From: Bacillus rhizoplanae
GTDB taxonomy: Bacteria; Bacillota; Bacilli; Bacillales; Bacillaceae_G
Reading direction: 5' to 3'
Assembly: GCF_917563915.1 (NCBI RefSeq)
Contig: NZ_CAKJTI010000002.1
Location: forward strand, 62,001-126,000
Length of the DNA stretch: 64,000 nucleotides
How positions within the stretch are numbered: the first letter of the stretch is position 1; the number at the start of each line of letters is the position of its first letter. The position numbers and the translations under genes are program-made. The notes under the pieces are model-generated. The model did no database searches and had not been told where the DNA came from. It saw nothing but the letters and a program-made list of their open reading frames with translations. Below are positions 1 to 9,038 of the stretch, one piece after another.

Positions 1-77
1 ATAAATCGACCTCATTTTCTTATTTTGCTGCATTCAAGAATATCACGTTTTCATAGAAAAGAAAAATGAGGGAAGGT

Positions 78-106
78 ACTGTTTACATGAGAAATTGTGG
101 TACAAT
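78..106 (+). promoter_or_regulatory. Probable sigma-A promoter of ytgP (extended -10)
   Basis: A TGGTACAAT sequence (98-106) is an extended -10 with one mismatch to TATAAT; the -35 region is weak (ACTGTT at 78-83, 17-bp spacer). It lies about 45 bp upstream of the ytgP start codon. The remaining bases 1-77 hold nothing I can name. Confidence 0.4.
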
Positions 107-151
107 ACAAAAGTTGAGTTCAGCGTTTTAAATAATGGAGGAGGATTTTTT

Positions 152-1807
152 ATGTCCGATTCAAAATTTTTACGTGGAACGCTTATTGTGACACTTGGGA
201 CATTTTTAGTAAAGTTCCTCGGTATGATCTATGTCTTTCCGTTTCATGCGTTAGTTGGCACAGAAGGCGGGACGCTGTATACATATGGATATATTCCATA
301 TACAATCTTTTTAAGTATCGCAACGGCAGGAGTGCCGCTTGCAGTTTCGAAGTTTGTTTCGAAGTATAATGCGCTTGGAGATTATAAAACGAGCCGAAGA
401 ATGTTTCGCTCAGGTATGATTATGATGATTGTGAGCGGAATTCTTTCCTTTTTCGTATTGTATATGTCAGCGCCGTTATTTGCTGAGGCAATGCTAGGGA
501 AACAGAGTTTACATAGCAGCTTAGAAGATGTAACAATGATTATTCGTCTGGTCAGCTTTGCGCTTATTGTTGTACCAGCAGCGAGTTTAATTCGCGGCTA
601 CTTCCAAGGTCACCAATCAATGGGACCTACAACAGTGTCGCAAATTATTGAACAAATTATTCGTATCGTATTTTTACTTGCAGGTAGTTTTATCGTAATA
701 AAAGTATTGAAGGGTTCGGTTGCAACCGCAGTTGGTGTGGCGACGTTTGCAGCGTTTGTTTCCGCCGTCGGGGCATTAGCTGTGCTCATTTGGTATTGGA
801 TGAAGAGAAAGCATCATTTAGATCAATACATCATCAATCAAACCGTACCAGAATCAACAGTTCGTACATTTGACCTATTTAAAGAGCTGTTTGCTTATGC
901 GATTCCTTACGTTGTAGTTGGATTAACGATCCCGCTTTATCAGCAAATTGATGCGTTAACATTTAACTCAATTATGCAAGCAATTGGACAAGGGGATATT
1001 GCAGAGCGTGCTTTCGGTATTTTTACGATGTGGACACATAAGTTAATCATGATTCCAGTATCGCTTGCAACGGCGTTTAGTTTAACGCTTGTACCAGCGA
1101 TTACAAAATCGTTTACAGAAGGACAGTTCCGTTATTTAAACCAGCAAATTACACAAACGTTTCAAGTGAATATGTTTTTAACATTACCAGCTGTCATTGG
1201 AATTTCCACTTTAGCGTATCCAATTTATACCGCATTTTATGAAGCTGATCCGCTCGGCGGAAAAATATTAATGTGGTATGCACCAGTCGCATTATTATTT
1301 GCACTATTTACAGTAACAGCGGCAATTTTGCAAGGAATTAATCAACAAAGGCATGCAATCGTTGCACTTGGCATGGGAATTATTTTAAAATTCTTATGTA
1401 ATGTACTATTCATTCGTTATTTTGGCACAATAGGTGCGGTCGTAGCAACAGGTGTAGGGTTCTTCGCATCCATTTGGTATACAAATAAACAAATTCGAAA
1501 ACATGCCCATTTCTCATTTGAACTTGTTTATAAACGAACGTTCCAAATTGCAGTGTTAACAGCTGCGATGGTGATTGTTGTAAAGCTATTATTATGGATT
1601 CTTTCGTTTATGCTTCCATATGAGACAAGCCGTTTTGCGGCATTGGTTACAGTAGGTATTTGCGCAATGGGAGGTGCGGCTGTATATGGCTATTTAGCAC
1701 TTCGTACAGGCGTAATCGAACGAGTACTTGGCGGTGAATTTTTAGAGAAGATTCAGCGTAAACTTGGTAGTAGATTGAAAATTAAAGTGAAAACGAAAGG
1801 GGCGTAA
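152..1807 (+). CDS. ytgP: MurJ-type lipid II flippase / polysaccharide biosynthesis membrane protein (YtgP/SpoVB family)
   Basis: A 551-residue polytopic membrane protein of the SpoVB/YtgP branch of the MOP (MviN/MATE-like) flippases. In B. subtilis, YtgP is the MurJ orthologue that moves the peptidoglycan precursor lipid II across the membrane, redundantly with Amj. The chain is almost entirely hydrophobic helices with short charged loops, ending in a basic tail (KIKVKTKGA). The reading frame opens at 95, but ATG 152 is the better start because GGAGGAGG lies just upstream and the protein then begins MSDSKFLRGTLIVTLGTF. The neighbouring pseudouridine synthase and ytzE match the B. subtilis order. 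Family assignment is secure; the substrate is inferred from the orthologue. Confidence 0.9.
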   Translation: MSDSKFLRGTLIVTLGTFLVKFLGMIYVFPFHALVGTEGGTLYTYGYIPYTIFLSIATAGVPLAVSKFVSKYNALGDYKTSRRMFRSGMIMMIVSGILSFFVLYMSAPLFAEAMLGKQSLHSSLEDVTMIIRLVSFALIVVPAASLIRGYFQGHQSMGPTTVSQIIEQIIRIVFLLAGSFIVIKVLKGSVATAVGVATFAAFVSAVGALAVLIWYWMKRKHHLDQYIINQTVPESTVRTFDLFKELFAYAIPYVVVGLTIPLYQQIDALTFNSIMQAIGQGDIAERAFGIFTMWTHKLIMIPVSLATAFSLTLVPAITKSFTEGQFRYLNQQITQTFQVNMFLTLPAVIGISTLAYPIYTAFYEADPLGGKILMWYAPVALLFALFTVTAAILQGINQQRHAIVALGMGIILKFLCNVLFIRYFGTIGAVVATGVGFFASIWYTNKQIRKHAHFSFELVYKRTFQIAVLTAAMVIVVKLLLWILSFMLPYETSRFAALVTVGICAMGGAAVYGYLALRTGVIERVLGGEFLEKIQRKLGSRLKIKVKTKGA

Positions 1808-1852
1808 TCGTACGCCTCTCTTTTTCTGAGTATAACAAGAAGGTGTGAAACG

Positions 1853-2590
1853 ATGAGATTAGATAAATTATTAGCAAATATGGGCTATGGCAGCCGCAAA
1901 GAAGTGAAGAAGTTATTAAAGGACGGCGTCGTAAAAATAGATGGCGTACCGGTGAAAGATGCGAAATATCATGTGAATGTGGAAGAACAAGAGGTTATGA
2001 TTCACGGTGAAGTAGTGGAGTATAAAGAATTTGTGTATTTAATGATGCATAAACCTCAAGGCGTCATTTCTGCAACAGAAGATGATAATCATGAAACGGT
2101 TGTTGATTTATTAGAACTAGAAGATGCTATTTTTGATCCATTTCCAGTAGGAAGACTTGATATTGATACAGAAGGTTTTCTTTTATTAACGAATGACGGA
2201 AAGCTAACGCATCAATTACTTTCTCCGAAAAAGCACGTGCCGAAAAAATATTTTGCGAGAGTAGCTGGGAAAGTTACAGAAGAGGATATTGCTGCGTTCA
2301 AAAAAGGTGTTATTTTAGATGACGGATATGAGACGAAGCCAGGAGCGCTTACGATTTTACAAAGCGATGATGTGTCTGAAATTGAACTTGTCATTACAGA
2401 AGGTAAGTTTCATCAAGTAAAGCGCATGTTTGAAGCAGTTGGAAAAAAGGTTGTGTATTTAAAACGTACAGAGATGGGGCCTTTAGTATTAGATGAGGAA
2501 TTAGAACTTGGGCAATATCGTGAGTTAACAGATGAAGAAGTAGAAATGCTGAAGTCATATCATTCTCAAACAGAGGGTTTAGATAATTGA
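1853..2590 (+). CDS. ytzG: 16S rRNA pseudouridine synthase, RsuA family
   Basis: A 245-residue RsuA/RluB-family enzyme that isomerises a uridine in rRNA. An N-terminal S4 RNA-binding domain covers about residues 1-50 (MRLDKLLANMGYGSRKEVKKLL). The catalytic motif GRLDIDTEGFLLLTNDG is at about residues 101-117, with its Asp as the expected nucleophile, and the family signature KFHQVKRMFEAVGKKV follows near residue 185. Start ATG 1853 has AAGGTG upstream. It follows ytgP by 45 bp and is probably co-transcribed. Family is certain; the precise site (U516-type) is inferred from homology to RsuA. Confidence 0.9.
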   Translation: MRLDKLLANMGYGSRKEVKKLLKDGVVKIDGVPVKDAKYHVNVEEQEVMIHGEVVEYKEFVYLMMHKPQGVISATEDDNHETVVDLLELEDAIFDPFPVGRLDIDTEGFLLLTNDGKLTHQLLSPKKHVPKKYFARVAGKVTEEDIAAFKKGVILDDGYETKPGALTILQSDDVSEIELVITEGKFHQVKRMFEAVGKKVVYLKRTEMGPLVLDEELELGQYRELTDEEVEMLKSYHSQTEGLDN

Positions 2591-2618
2591 TTTAATATAT
2601 TTCCCTAAGACCGATTCC

Positions 2619-2660
2619 AAAAACGAAAAAGAATCCCCTTTCTCTGTATAGAAAGGGGAT
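2619..2660 (-). terminator. Rho-independent terminator of ytzE
   Basis: A perfect 10-bp stem, ATCCCCTTTC (2633-2642) paired with GAAAGGGGAT (2651-2660). The U-rich tract follows on the minus strand (A-rich run at 2619-2631), so it serves ytzE; it may also stop transcripts from the convergent pseudouridine synthase gene. Confidence 0.75.
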
Positions 2661-2686
2661 ATATATTGTAAATCAAGTTATATTTG

Positions 2687-2911
2687 TCACGAGGTCATTC
2701 TCACTTTCTTTCCTGTTGTTGTCCACTTGCCGCGGCAAGGGCTATACACGAGTTCATTAAATTGCAACACATTCAGATCGCGCTGTATCGTTCGCGGTGT
2801 GATCCCGAACTCATCTACAAGGTCTTGCGTCGTTACGGTGCCTTTCTCATTAATGTACATATAGATAGATTTAATGCGTGTTAGCATACGAGTAGTTGTA
2901 GGTTTTATCAA
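2687..2911 (-). CDS. ytzE: Small DeoR-type helix-turn-helix regulator YtzE
   Basis: A 74-residue protein consisting of essentially only the DeoR N-terminal winged helix-turn-helix (TRIKSIYMYINEKGTVTTQDLVDEFGITPRTIQRDLNVL), followed by a short basic tail. Full-length DeoR regulators are about 250 residues, so there is no sugar-phosphate sensor domain; this short form is the normal length of B. subtilis YtzE, which lies at the same place beside ytgP. It is convergent with the pseudouridine synthase gene. No target genes are known to me. Confidence 0.85.
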   Translation of the reverse strand: MIKPTTTRMLTRIKSIYMYINEKGTVTTQDLVDEFGITPRTIQRDLNVLQFNELVYSPCRGKWTTTGKKVRMTS

Positions 2912-3262
2912 AAAACCACTCCTCTACAAGTTTTTTGACCCATTCAGGAAAGAAGGTCCTTACTTCCATTGTACTCCATATGAAAAAAAATCATGCTCTA
3001 ACTTGCTCAAATTTTACAAAATTTTAACATATACTAGAGTTTGTAGAAAGAAAGTTGTTGATATTCTGTTTCTCTTTATCAACTATCTTATAAATTTCTA
3101 CGTAAAACGTCAAATTCCTGCAAAAAACTTTGAAAAAAATAAGAAAAAACTAAATTTAATTATCTGAAATATTTAAATTGTTCGGTATTGCCCCTTTCCT
3201 TGCTAGCATAATAAGAAATCGTTTGCTATGATGAAAGAGAGAATAGAGAAGAAGGTGAAGGT
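2912..3262. other. Intergenic region between ytzE and pepV
   Basis: About 350 bp of AT-rich DNA separating two divergent genes. A 97-codon frame crosses it, but it has runs of Lys, Asn and Phe and no ribosome binding site, so I do not call it a gene. It must contain both promoters. The pepV ribosome binding site (GAAGGTGAAGG) is at its right end. Confidence 0.6.
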
Positions 3263-4669
3263 ATGAAAAATATAAATTGGATGCAAGAAGTAGAGAAACG
3301 AAAAGATGCTCTTATTCAAGACGTACAGCAATTTTTACAAATTAAAAGTGTATGGGAAGAAGAGACGGCAAAAGAAGGCGCACCATTTGGAGAAGGGGTA
3401 GCAAAGGCATTATCTTTCATGCTAGATAAGGGAGAAGTTGACGGATTTCTTTCTAAAAATTTAGAAGGATATGCAGGTCATTTAGAAATGGGACAAGGAG
3501 AAGAACTTCTTGGTATTTTATGTCATGTTGATGTTGTACCAGAAGGAGACGGCTGGACAACTCCTGCATATAGTGCGGATATTCGCGATGGTAAAATTTT
3601 TGCACGCGGTGCAATTGATGATAAAGGGCCAACAATGGCAGCTTACTATGCAATGAAAATTGTAAAAGAATTAGGATTGCCGCTTTCTAAACGCGTTCGG
3701 ATGATTTTAGGAACAGATGAAGAAAGTAATTGGAAGTGCGTGGATCATTACTTCAAACATGAAGAAATGCCAACGATGGGATTTGCACCAGATGCAGATT
3801 TTCCGATTATTAATGCTGAAAAAGGAATTTGCGATTTATATGTTGTTCAAAATAAAAAAGAACACGCAGCAGGAGAGAATGTATTAGTATCATTTTCATC
3901 TGGTCGCCGTTTAAATATGGTTCCTGATTTTGCAGAAGCTGTTGTAACGAGCGAAAAAGCAGCAGAACTTGCAAGTCAGTATGAACAATATGTGCAAGAA
4001 GCAAAGAAAAATGGAAAAGCAATTGTAGAAGGAAATACAGTTACACTGCAAGTAAAAGGTATTTCTGCACACGGCTCTACGCCTGAACAAGGAGAAAATG
4101 CAGGATTAACACTTGTAAACTTCTTAACGACAATCTCTTTAGATGAGCAAGGCGCAGCATTTGCTAGCCTAGCGGCGGAAACATTCACAAATGATACGCT
4201 TGGGAAAAAAGCTGGCATTGCTTATGCAGATGAGATTACAGGACCATTAACAGTAAACGTTGGTCTTCTTTCATATACGAAAGAAGAAGGCGGTAAACTT
4301 GGATTAAATATTCGTTATCCAGTTACAACAAACTTAGAAGGAACGCTGCAAACATTAATGAATTATGTGGGTGCACAGGACTTTGCTATAACAATTGTGT
4401 CAGACTCTCGTCCGCATCACGTAGATAAAAATCATGTGTTAATTCGTACACTTCAGCGTGTATACGAAGAGCAAACAGGCGAAAAAGCAGAGTTATTAGC
4501 AATCGGCGGCGGTACATATGCACGTTCATTGGAAGCTGGTGTTGCGTTTGGTCCTCTATTCCCAGGAAAAGAAGAATTAGCACATCAAAAAGATGAGTAT
4601 ATTGAAATTGAGGATTTACTAAAAGCAACAGCCATCTATGCACACGCTATTTATGAATTAGCGAAATAG
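3263..4669 (+). CDS. pepV: Dipeptidase PepV (M20 family zinc aminopeptidase)
   Basis: A 468-residue M20-family metallopeptidase of the PepV type, which cleaves unblocked dipeptides in the cytoplasm. Visible metal-site motifs are CHVDVVPEGDGW (about residues 87-98, His and Asp ligands), ARGAIDDKGPTMAAYYAM (bridging Asp at about residue 119), GTDEESNWKCVDHYF (general-base and ligand Glu pair) and the late ligand His in FPGKEELAHQKDEYIE. The length equals the family norm. ATG 3263 follows GAAGGTGAAGG. It is followed by its own terminator and is probably monocistronic. It corresponds to B. subtilis ytjP in the same gene order. Confidence 0.92.
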   Translation: MKNINWMQEVEKRKDALIQDVQQFLQIKSVWEEETAKEGAPFGEGVAKALSFMLDKGEVDGFLSKNLEGYAGHLEMGQGEELLGILCHVDVVPEGDGWTTPAYSADIRDGKIFARGAIDDKGPTMAAYYAMKIVKELGLPLSKRVRMILGTDEESNWKCVDHYFKHEEMPTMGFAPDADFPIINAEKGICDLYVVQNKKEHAAGENVLVSFSSGRRLNMVPDFAEAVVTSEKAAELASQYEQYVQEAKKNGKAIVEGNTVTLQVKGISAHGSTPEQGENAGLTLVNFLTTISLDEQGAAFASLAAETFTNDTLGKKAGIAYADEITGPLTVNVGLLSYTKEEGGKLGLNIRYPVTTNLEGTLQTLMNYVGAQDFAITIVSDSRPHHVDKNHVLIRTLQRVYEEQTGEKAELLAIGGGTYARSLEAGVAFGPLFPGKEELAHQKDEYIEIEDLLKATAIYAHAIYELAK

Positions 4670-4686
4670 TAGCAACAATAAATGAA

Positions 4687-4716
4687 CCGCTCTCTGCAAG
4701 GAGAGCGGCTTCTTTT
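4687..4716 (+). terminator. Terminator of pepV
   Basis: CCGCTCTC/GAGAGCGG stem with a 6-nt loop, followed by CTTCTTTTG. Confidence 0.8.
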
Positions 4717-4821
4717 GTATGTATGGAGAATAAGAAGACGTTTCACACTAATAATAGTGAAAAGTCCTGTTGAGATGTATTGTGTTAGACAGTTTAATAA
4801 CAGGCAAAGGAGTTAGAAAAG

Positions 4822-5376
4822 ATGGCGAGACATTATTTTATTGCAGTGAAATTACCAAATGAGATAAAGAATGTGCTGGCGGAGTGGAAAGAAACGATAG
4901 AAGAAACCGCCCCGTTTCGTTCTTGGGTGCATAAAGAGGACTATCATATTACACTCTCGTTTTTAGGAAGTGCTGAGGAAGCGCAGCTTAAAAAACTGAA
5001 ACAAGACTTGCAGCAGCTAGCTAAAATTTCACGTTTTTCACTTACATTGCAAGGATGTCATACATTTGGAAGAAAAGAACAGCCGCGTGTTTTTTGGGTG
5101 GGAGTGGAAGAAGAAAGGGCTTTGTTTGACTTACAAAAACAAGTGTATACAATATGTGAACAGAATGGTTTTCAATTAGAAACACGCCCATATCACCCTC
5201 ACATTACGATGGCTCGTAAATGGAAAGGTGAAGAAAAATTTGATGAGAAGCCGCTTTCAGTAGTACCGCGGCGTACATTTGAAGTCGAAACAGTAACCTT
5301 ATACGAAACTCATGTAGACCAGGTACCGAAGTATGAGGCAATCCATGAAATATCTTTACAGAAGACACAAGCTTGA
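4822..5376 (+). CDS. thpR: RNA 2',3'-cyclic phosphodiesterase / 2'-5' RNA ligase family (ThpR)
   Basis: A 184-residue member of the 2H phosphoesterase superfamily. The two HxTx motifs that define the active site are present: HITL in KEDYHITLSFLG (about residues 42-45) and HITM in YHPHITMARKWKG (about residues 127-130). The length is standard for the family. ATG 4822 is preceded by AAAGGAGTT. In bacteria these enzymes hydrolyse 2',3'-cyclic phosphates on RNA; the cellular substrate is unclear. It corresponds to B. subtilis ytlP. Its stop codon lies inside the cre sequence for the downstream pullulanase gene. Confidence 0.88.
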   Translation: MARHYFIAVKLPNEIKNVLAEWKETIEETAPFRSWVHKEDYHITLSFLGSAEEAQLKKLKQDLQQLAKISRFSLTLQGCHTFGRKEQPRVFWVGVEEERALFDLQKQVYTICEQNGFQLETRPYHPHITMARKWKGEEKFDEKPLSVVPRRTFEVETVTLYETHVDQVPKYEAIHEISLQKTQA

Positions 5377-5387
5377 AAACGTTTTCT
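5374..5387. promoter_or_regulatory. cre site (CcpA operator) of the pullulanase gene
   Basis: TGAAAACGTTTTCT fits the cre consensus TGWAANCGNTNWCA at 13 of 14 positions and is nearly palindromic. It lies 56 bp before the pullulanase start, in its promoter region (TATACT at 5399-5404), and overlaps the thpR stop codon. A position over the promoter predicts repression by CcpA when a preferred sugar is present. Confidence 0.7.
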
Positions 5388-5443
5388 GGTTTTTTGAATA
5401 TACTATAGAAAATGGAATGTCTCTTGGGAGGATGTGAGTACAT

Positions 5444-7585
5444 ATGTTAAACATACAGCGTACGTTTGAAGCATATTTAGATGAAATGGATAAAATCACA
5501 ATTTTACTTCCGCATGCGTACGGAACGAGTAGCATCTTCCATTTAAAACAAGATGCAAATGAATGGGAGCTCTCGATCGAACGTATCACCTCTCTTCCAC
5601 ATGCAATAAAATATGAATGTAAAGTGAGTGAACCAATTACACTGAATCAGTGTTATATCATATATGATGAGCGCGGTGTAGAAACAGATTTGCAGATGGG
5701 TGCTGTCATTAGAACAGCGAAGTTTGATGAGTTATATATGTACGAGGGAAGCGATTTAGGAGCTTCTTATTCAAAGGTACAAACGAAGTTTAAAGTGTGG
5801 GCACCGACAGCCACTAAAGCAAAAGTTCGTATTTATGAAAGCGACGATGTATATACAGATTATGAAATGAATGGACAAGAAAAAGGCGTTTGGTGCTATG
5901 AGTTGTCGGGAGACTGGGATGGTGCGCAATATACATTTCTTGTCTGTATCAATCTTATTTGGAGAGAAGCAGTTGATCCATATGCAAAATCAGTTTCTTT
6001 AAACGGCACATATGGAATCGTCGTAAATCTTGCGAAAACATATGTACAAGACCATGAACCGTTACCGCCAATGACTTCTATGACGGATGCCATTATTTAT
6101 GAGGCACACATTCGTGATATGACGGTTCATCCTGATAGCGGTGCGAGCAATAAAGGAAAGTACCTCGGTTTAACGGAAGAAGGAACAGTAGGAAAAGATG
6201 GGACGTTCACAGCTCTTTCTTATATAAAGGAATTAGGAGTTACACATATCGAACTATTGCCCATTCATCATTATGCTGGAGTAGATGAGAAGCAGCCGTT
6301 CACAACGTATAACTGGGGATATAACCCGTTATATTACAACGTTCCAAATGGCAGTTATGCAACAAATCCGATTGATCCGTACAACCGAATTGTTGAATGT
6401 AAACAAATGATTCAAGCACTTCATCGAAATGGTCTACGCGTTATTATAGATGTTGTTTATAATCATATGTATGAAAGAGAAACATCTTCTTTTGAGAAGC
6501 TTGTACCAGGATATTACTTTCGGCACGATGAAAATGGGATGCCGTCAAATGGGACGGGTGTTGGAAATGATATTGCATCAGAGCGTAATATGGTCCGTAA
6601 ATTTATTGTCGATTCGGTATTATATTGGTTAACAGAATACAATGTGGACGGATTTCGTTTCGACTTAATGGGTATTTTAGATGTTGATACAATGAACGAA
6701 ATTCGTGAAAAAACAAATGCAGTGAAAGAACATGTAGTATTACTAGGTGAAGGATGGGATTTGCAAACACCGCTTGCTGCTGATAAGAAAGCAACGTTAC
6801 AAAATGCAATCCAAATACCATCTATTGCTCAGTTTAATGATCAATTTCGAGATGGAATCAAGGGAAGTACATTTGATGTGCAAAAAAGCGGCTACGCTCT
6901 TGGTGAAACAACAAATAAAGAGCATATCCAATATTTACTTACAGGAAGTATCCCTTATTTAAAGTCGTCTAGTTTATTTCAAGAGCCTGTGCAAAGCATT
7001 AATTATGTAGAATGTCACGATAACATGACAATGTGGGATAAGATTGCAAGCAGCAGTAAAGAAGAGGAACAACTGCAAAAACGTCGTCACCGCCTCGCGA
7101 CGACAATGACATTATTAGCACAAGGTATTCCGTTCTTACATGCTGGTCAAGAATTTTACCGTACAAAACAAGGAAATGAAAATAGTTATAATGCCCCGGA
7201 TTGCATCAATCAGATGGACTGGGATCAAAAAGAGCGAGAAGAAGAAAATGTTTCCTATATAAAAGGAATGATTCGTATTCGAAAATCACACGGAGCATTT
7301 CGTTTTGCGTCTTCTGAGCTGATTAAGCGGTATATGTCCTTCTTAAATACGGTTCCTTCTGTTATCGCGTATTACTTACAGGATGTGCAGCAGTTTGGGA
7401 CGTGGAAAGAAATTGTTGTGTTCTTTCATAACGGAATAGAAGAGCAAACTGTTTCATTGCCAAATAGCGGTGTATGGCATGTACTTGCAAATGATAAAAA
7501 TGCAGCAGAGAGTCCAATTTCTTCATTTGATGGAGATACATTTGTTATTGCTCCGATTAGTACCTATATATTGGCGAAAATGTGA
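5444..7585 (+). CDS. pulA: Type I pullulanase (GH13 alpha-1,6-glucan debranching enzyme)
   Basis: A 713-residue glycoside hydrolase family 13 enzyme that cleaves alpha-1,6 branch points in pullulan, glycogen or amylopectin. The type I pullulanase signature YNWGYNP (B. subtilis AmyX-like) is present at about residue 287. The four GH13 catalytic regions follow in order: DVVYNHMY, GFRFDLMGI (nucleophile Asp), GEGWDLQTP (acid/base Glu) and VECHDNMTMWD. There is no signal peptide, so it is probably cytoplasmic like AmyX. Residues 1-215 hold CBM48-like N-terminal domains. ATG 5444 follows GGGAGGATGTG. A good cre lies in its promoter region. Confidence 0.93.
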   Translation: MLNIQRTFEAYLDEMDKITILLPHAYGTSSIFHLKQDANEWELSIERITSLPHAIKYECKVSEPITLNQCYIIYDERGVETDLQMGAVIRTAKFDELYMYEGSDLGASYSKVQTKFKVWAPTATKAKVRIYESDDVYTDYEMNGQEKGVWCYELSGDWDGAQYTFLVCINLIWREAVDPYAKSVSLNGTYGIVVNLAKTYVQDHEPLPPMTSMTDAIIYEAHIRDMTVHPDSGASNKGKYLGLTEEGTVGKDGTFTALSYIKELGVTHIELLPIHHYAGVDEKQPFTTYNWGYNPLYYNVPNGSYATNPIDPYNRIVECKQMIQALHRNGLRVIIDVVYNHMYERETSSFEKLVPGYYFRHDENGMPSNGTGVGNDIASERNMVRKFIVDSVLYWLTEYNVDGFRFDLMGILDVDTMNEIREKTNAVKEHVVLLGEGWDLQTPLAADKKATLQNAIQIPSIAQFNDQFRDGIKGSTFDVQKSGYALGETTNKEHIQYLLTGSIPYLKSSSLFQEPVQSINYVECHDNMTMWDKIASSSKEEEQLQKRRHRLATTMTLLAQGIPFLHAGQEFYRTKQGNENSYNAPDCINQMDWDQKEREEENVSYIKGMIRIRKSHGAFRFASSELIKRYMSFLNTVPSVIAYYLQDVQQFGTWKEIVVFFHNGIEEQTVSLPNSGVWHVLANDKNAAESPISSFDGDTFVIAPISTYILAKM

Positions 7586-7751
7586 CAAATCGACCCTTGA
7601 CGATGCGAATATAATAAATGTAGAATTGACAAAGGTGGCTATTCAGATAAGTTGCCAGATATATTATTGTTTTTGTAAAATAAAGTAAAAGAGTGAACAG
7701 CTTGTTTGTTTCTTTTCATAACTATAAAAGATAAGGAATTGTTAACGGGTA

Positions 7752-8549
7752 ATGAACATGGAATGGTTGGAACAATTGTTAGGAGAAGAGTGGAAAGTAA
7801 TACCAGCCGGAGGGGCGACAGGAGATGCCTACATTGCGCACAATGAACAACATAAACTATTTTTAAAGCGCAATTCATCGCCCTTTCTTGCGGTATTGTC
7901 AGCAGAAGGGATTGTTCCGAAGCTACTTTGGACAAGGCGATTAACAAATGGCGATGTCATTTCGGCGCAAAAGTGGCTGCCAGGACAAAGGTTAGAGCCA
8001 GAAGATATGAAATCTAAGCGAGTTGCAGCATTGCTGAAAAAAATTCATTCTTCTGAAGCGCTGGTGCATATGATTCAAAAGCTTGGTAAACAGCCCTTGC
8101 ATGCGCAAGATATATTAGAAGAAGTGCTTCTCACTTTGCAAGAGGATGTAAAGCAAAATGAAATCATTCAAAAAGGACTTCAGTATTTACAAAAGTCCCT
8201 TCAGCATGTAGAATTTGATAATCTTGCTGTTTGCCATTGCGATGTGAATCATAACAATTGGTTATTAACAGATGATGATGAATTGTTCTTGATTGATTGG
8301 GACGGAGCAGTTATTGCAGACCCAGCTCTTGATATTGGAATGCTACTCCATTGGTATATTCCAAGAGATGAATGGCACGAGTGGCTTGAGCATTATGGAT
8401 TAGAACTGACTGATTCTTTGCTAAGCCGTATGAAATGGTATGTTACACTGCAATGTATGATTTTCGTACAATGGTACACAGCAAAAAATAAGCAAGTAGA
8501 AGCAGAATATTGGCTTCAATATTTAATACAACTACTCGCTTCAGAATAA
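7752..8549 (+). CDS. ytmP: Aminoglycoside phosphotransferase/choline kinase-like protein YtmP
   Basis: A 265-residue protein of the APH/ChoK kinase-like fold. The catalytic loop CHCDVNHNNWLL (about residues 157-168, HxDxxxxN type) and the metal-binding LIDWDGAVIADPALDIGML are both intact. The phosphate acceptor is unknown; the orthologue in B. subtilis (ytmP) sits in the same ytmP-ytzH-trmB order. A second in-frame ATG at 7758 is an alternative start; neither has a strong ribosome binding site (AAGGA at about 7732). Confidence 0.8.
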   Translation: MNMEWLEQLLGEEWKVIPAGGATGDAYIAHNEQHKLFLKRNSSPFLAVLSAEGIVPKLLWTRRLTNGDVISAQKWLPGQRLEPEDMKSKRVAALLKKIHSSEALVHMIQKLGKQPLHAQDILEEVLLTLQEDVKQNEIIQKGLQYLQKSLQHVEFDNLAVCHCDVNHNNWLLTDDDELFLIDWDGAVIADPALDIGMLLHWYIPRDEWHEWLEHYGLELTDSLLSRMKWYVTLQCMIFVQWYTAKNKQVEAEYWLQYLIQLLASE

Positions 8550-8550
8550 T

Positions 8551-8829
8551 TTAAGAAAAACTATCCATTCCTGTAATCCATTGTGACAGTTGTTCTTGAT
8601 GACCAGAAATATGGCCGTCTAAATCAGGAGACAATTTACCCGATTGACTATAGTAATATACATCGTTTAACATCGTTTTGACCTCATTGCTCACACTGTC
8701 ATTTACGAGTAATGATTGAATGAGACGTTCTAATTGTTCACACTCAGAAACCGTTCCACAACAATCACTTTGATGATTGACTAAGATGTCTTTTAAGATT
8801 GCCATTTGATGTTCATGATTAAGTGGCAT
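8551..8829 (-). CDS. ytzH: YtzH-like protein
   Basis: A 92-residue soluble protein matching YtzH in length and position (between ytmP and trmB). The frame is open further upstream, to 8883, but ATG 8829 is preceded by AAAGGATG at the right distance and gives the start MPLNHEHQMAILKDIL. Two cysteines (DCCGTV) lie near residue 26. Its function is not known. It converges on ytmP with only one base between the stop codons. Confidence 0.8.
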   Translation of the reverse strand: MPLNHEHQMAILKDILVNHQSDCCGTVSECEQLERLIQSLLVNDSVSNEVKTMLNDVYYYSQSGKLSPDLDGHISGHQEQLSQWITGMDSFS

Positions 8830-8928
8830 TTTTGACACATCCTTTTCAGTTGTTATCGTAACAATGAAACGAGCGTAATGCACCGCCAGCGAAGAGCTGA
8901 TGGAAGTTGTATGTAATACACTTTGTAG

Positions 8929-8997
8929 TTTCCATCAAAATAGCAAATCTTATACTAGAAAGAAACGGACCGAGTGCTCGTACGTACTTGGTTTTTT
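8929..8997 (+). promoter_or_regulatory. Promoter and leader hairpin upstream of trmB
   Basis: TATACT (8951-8956) with TTTCCA at 8929-8934 is a plausible promoter. About 13 bp downstream a hairpin, ACCGAGT/ACTTGGT (8969-8992, one G-U pair), is followed by TTTTTTATTT: an intrinsic terminator lying in the leader of trmB. It could attenuate trmB or simply end an upstream transcript. Confidence 0.45.
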
Positions 8998-9038
8998 ATT
9001 TGATATACACATCTTGAAATACAGAGAGGGAGAGAACT

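Noticed and set aside
2874-3167. A 97-codon plus-strand frame between ytzE and pepV
   Set aside because: AT-rich, Lys/Phe/Asn-rich translation without a ribosome binding site; it overlaps the promoter region of ytzE.
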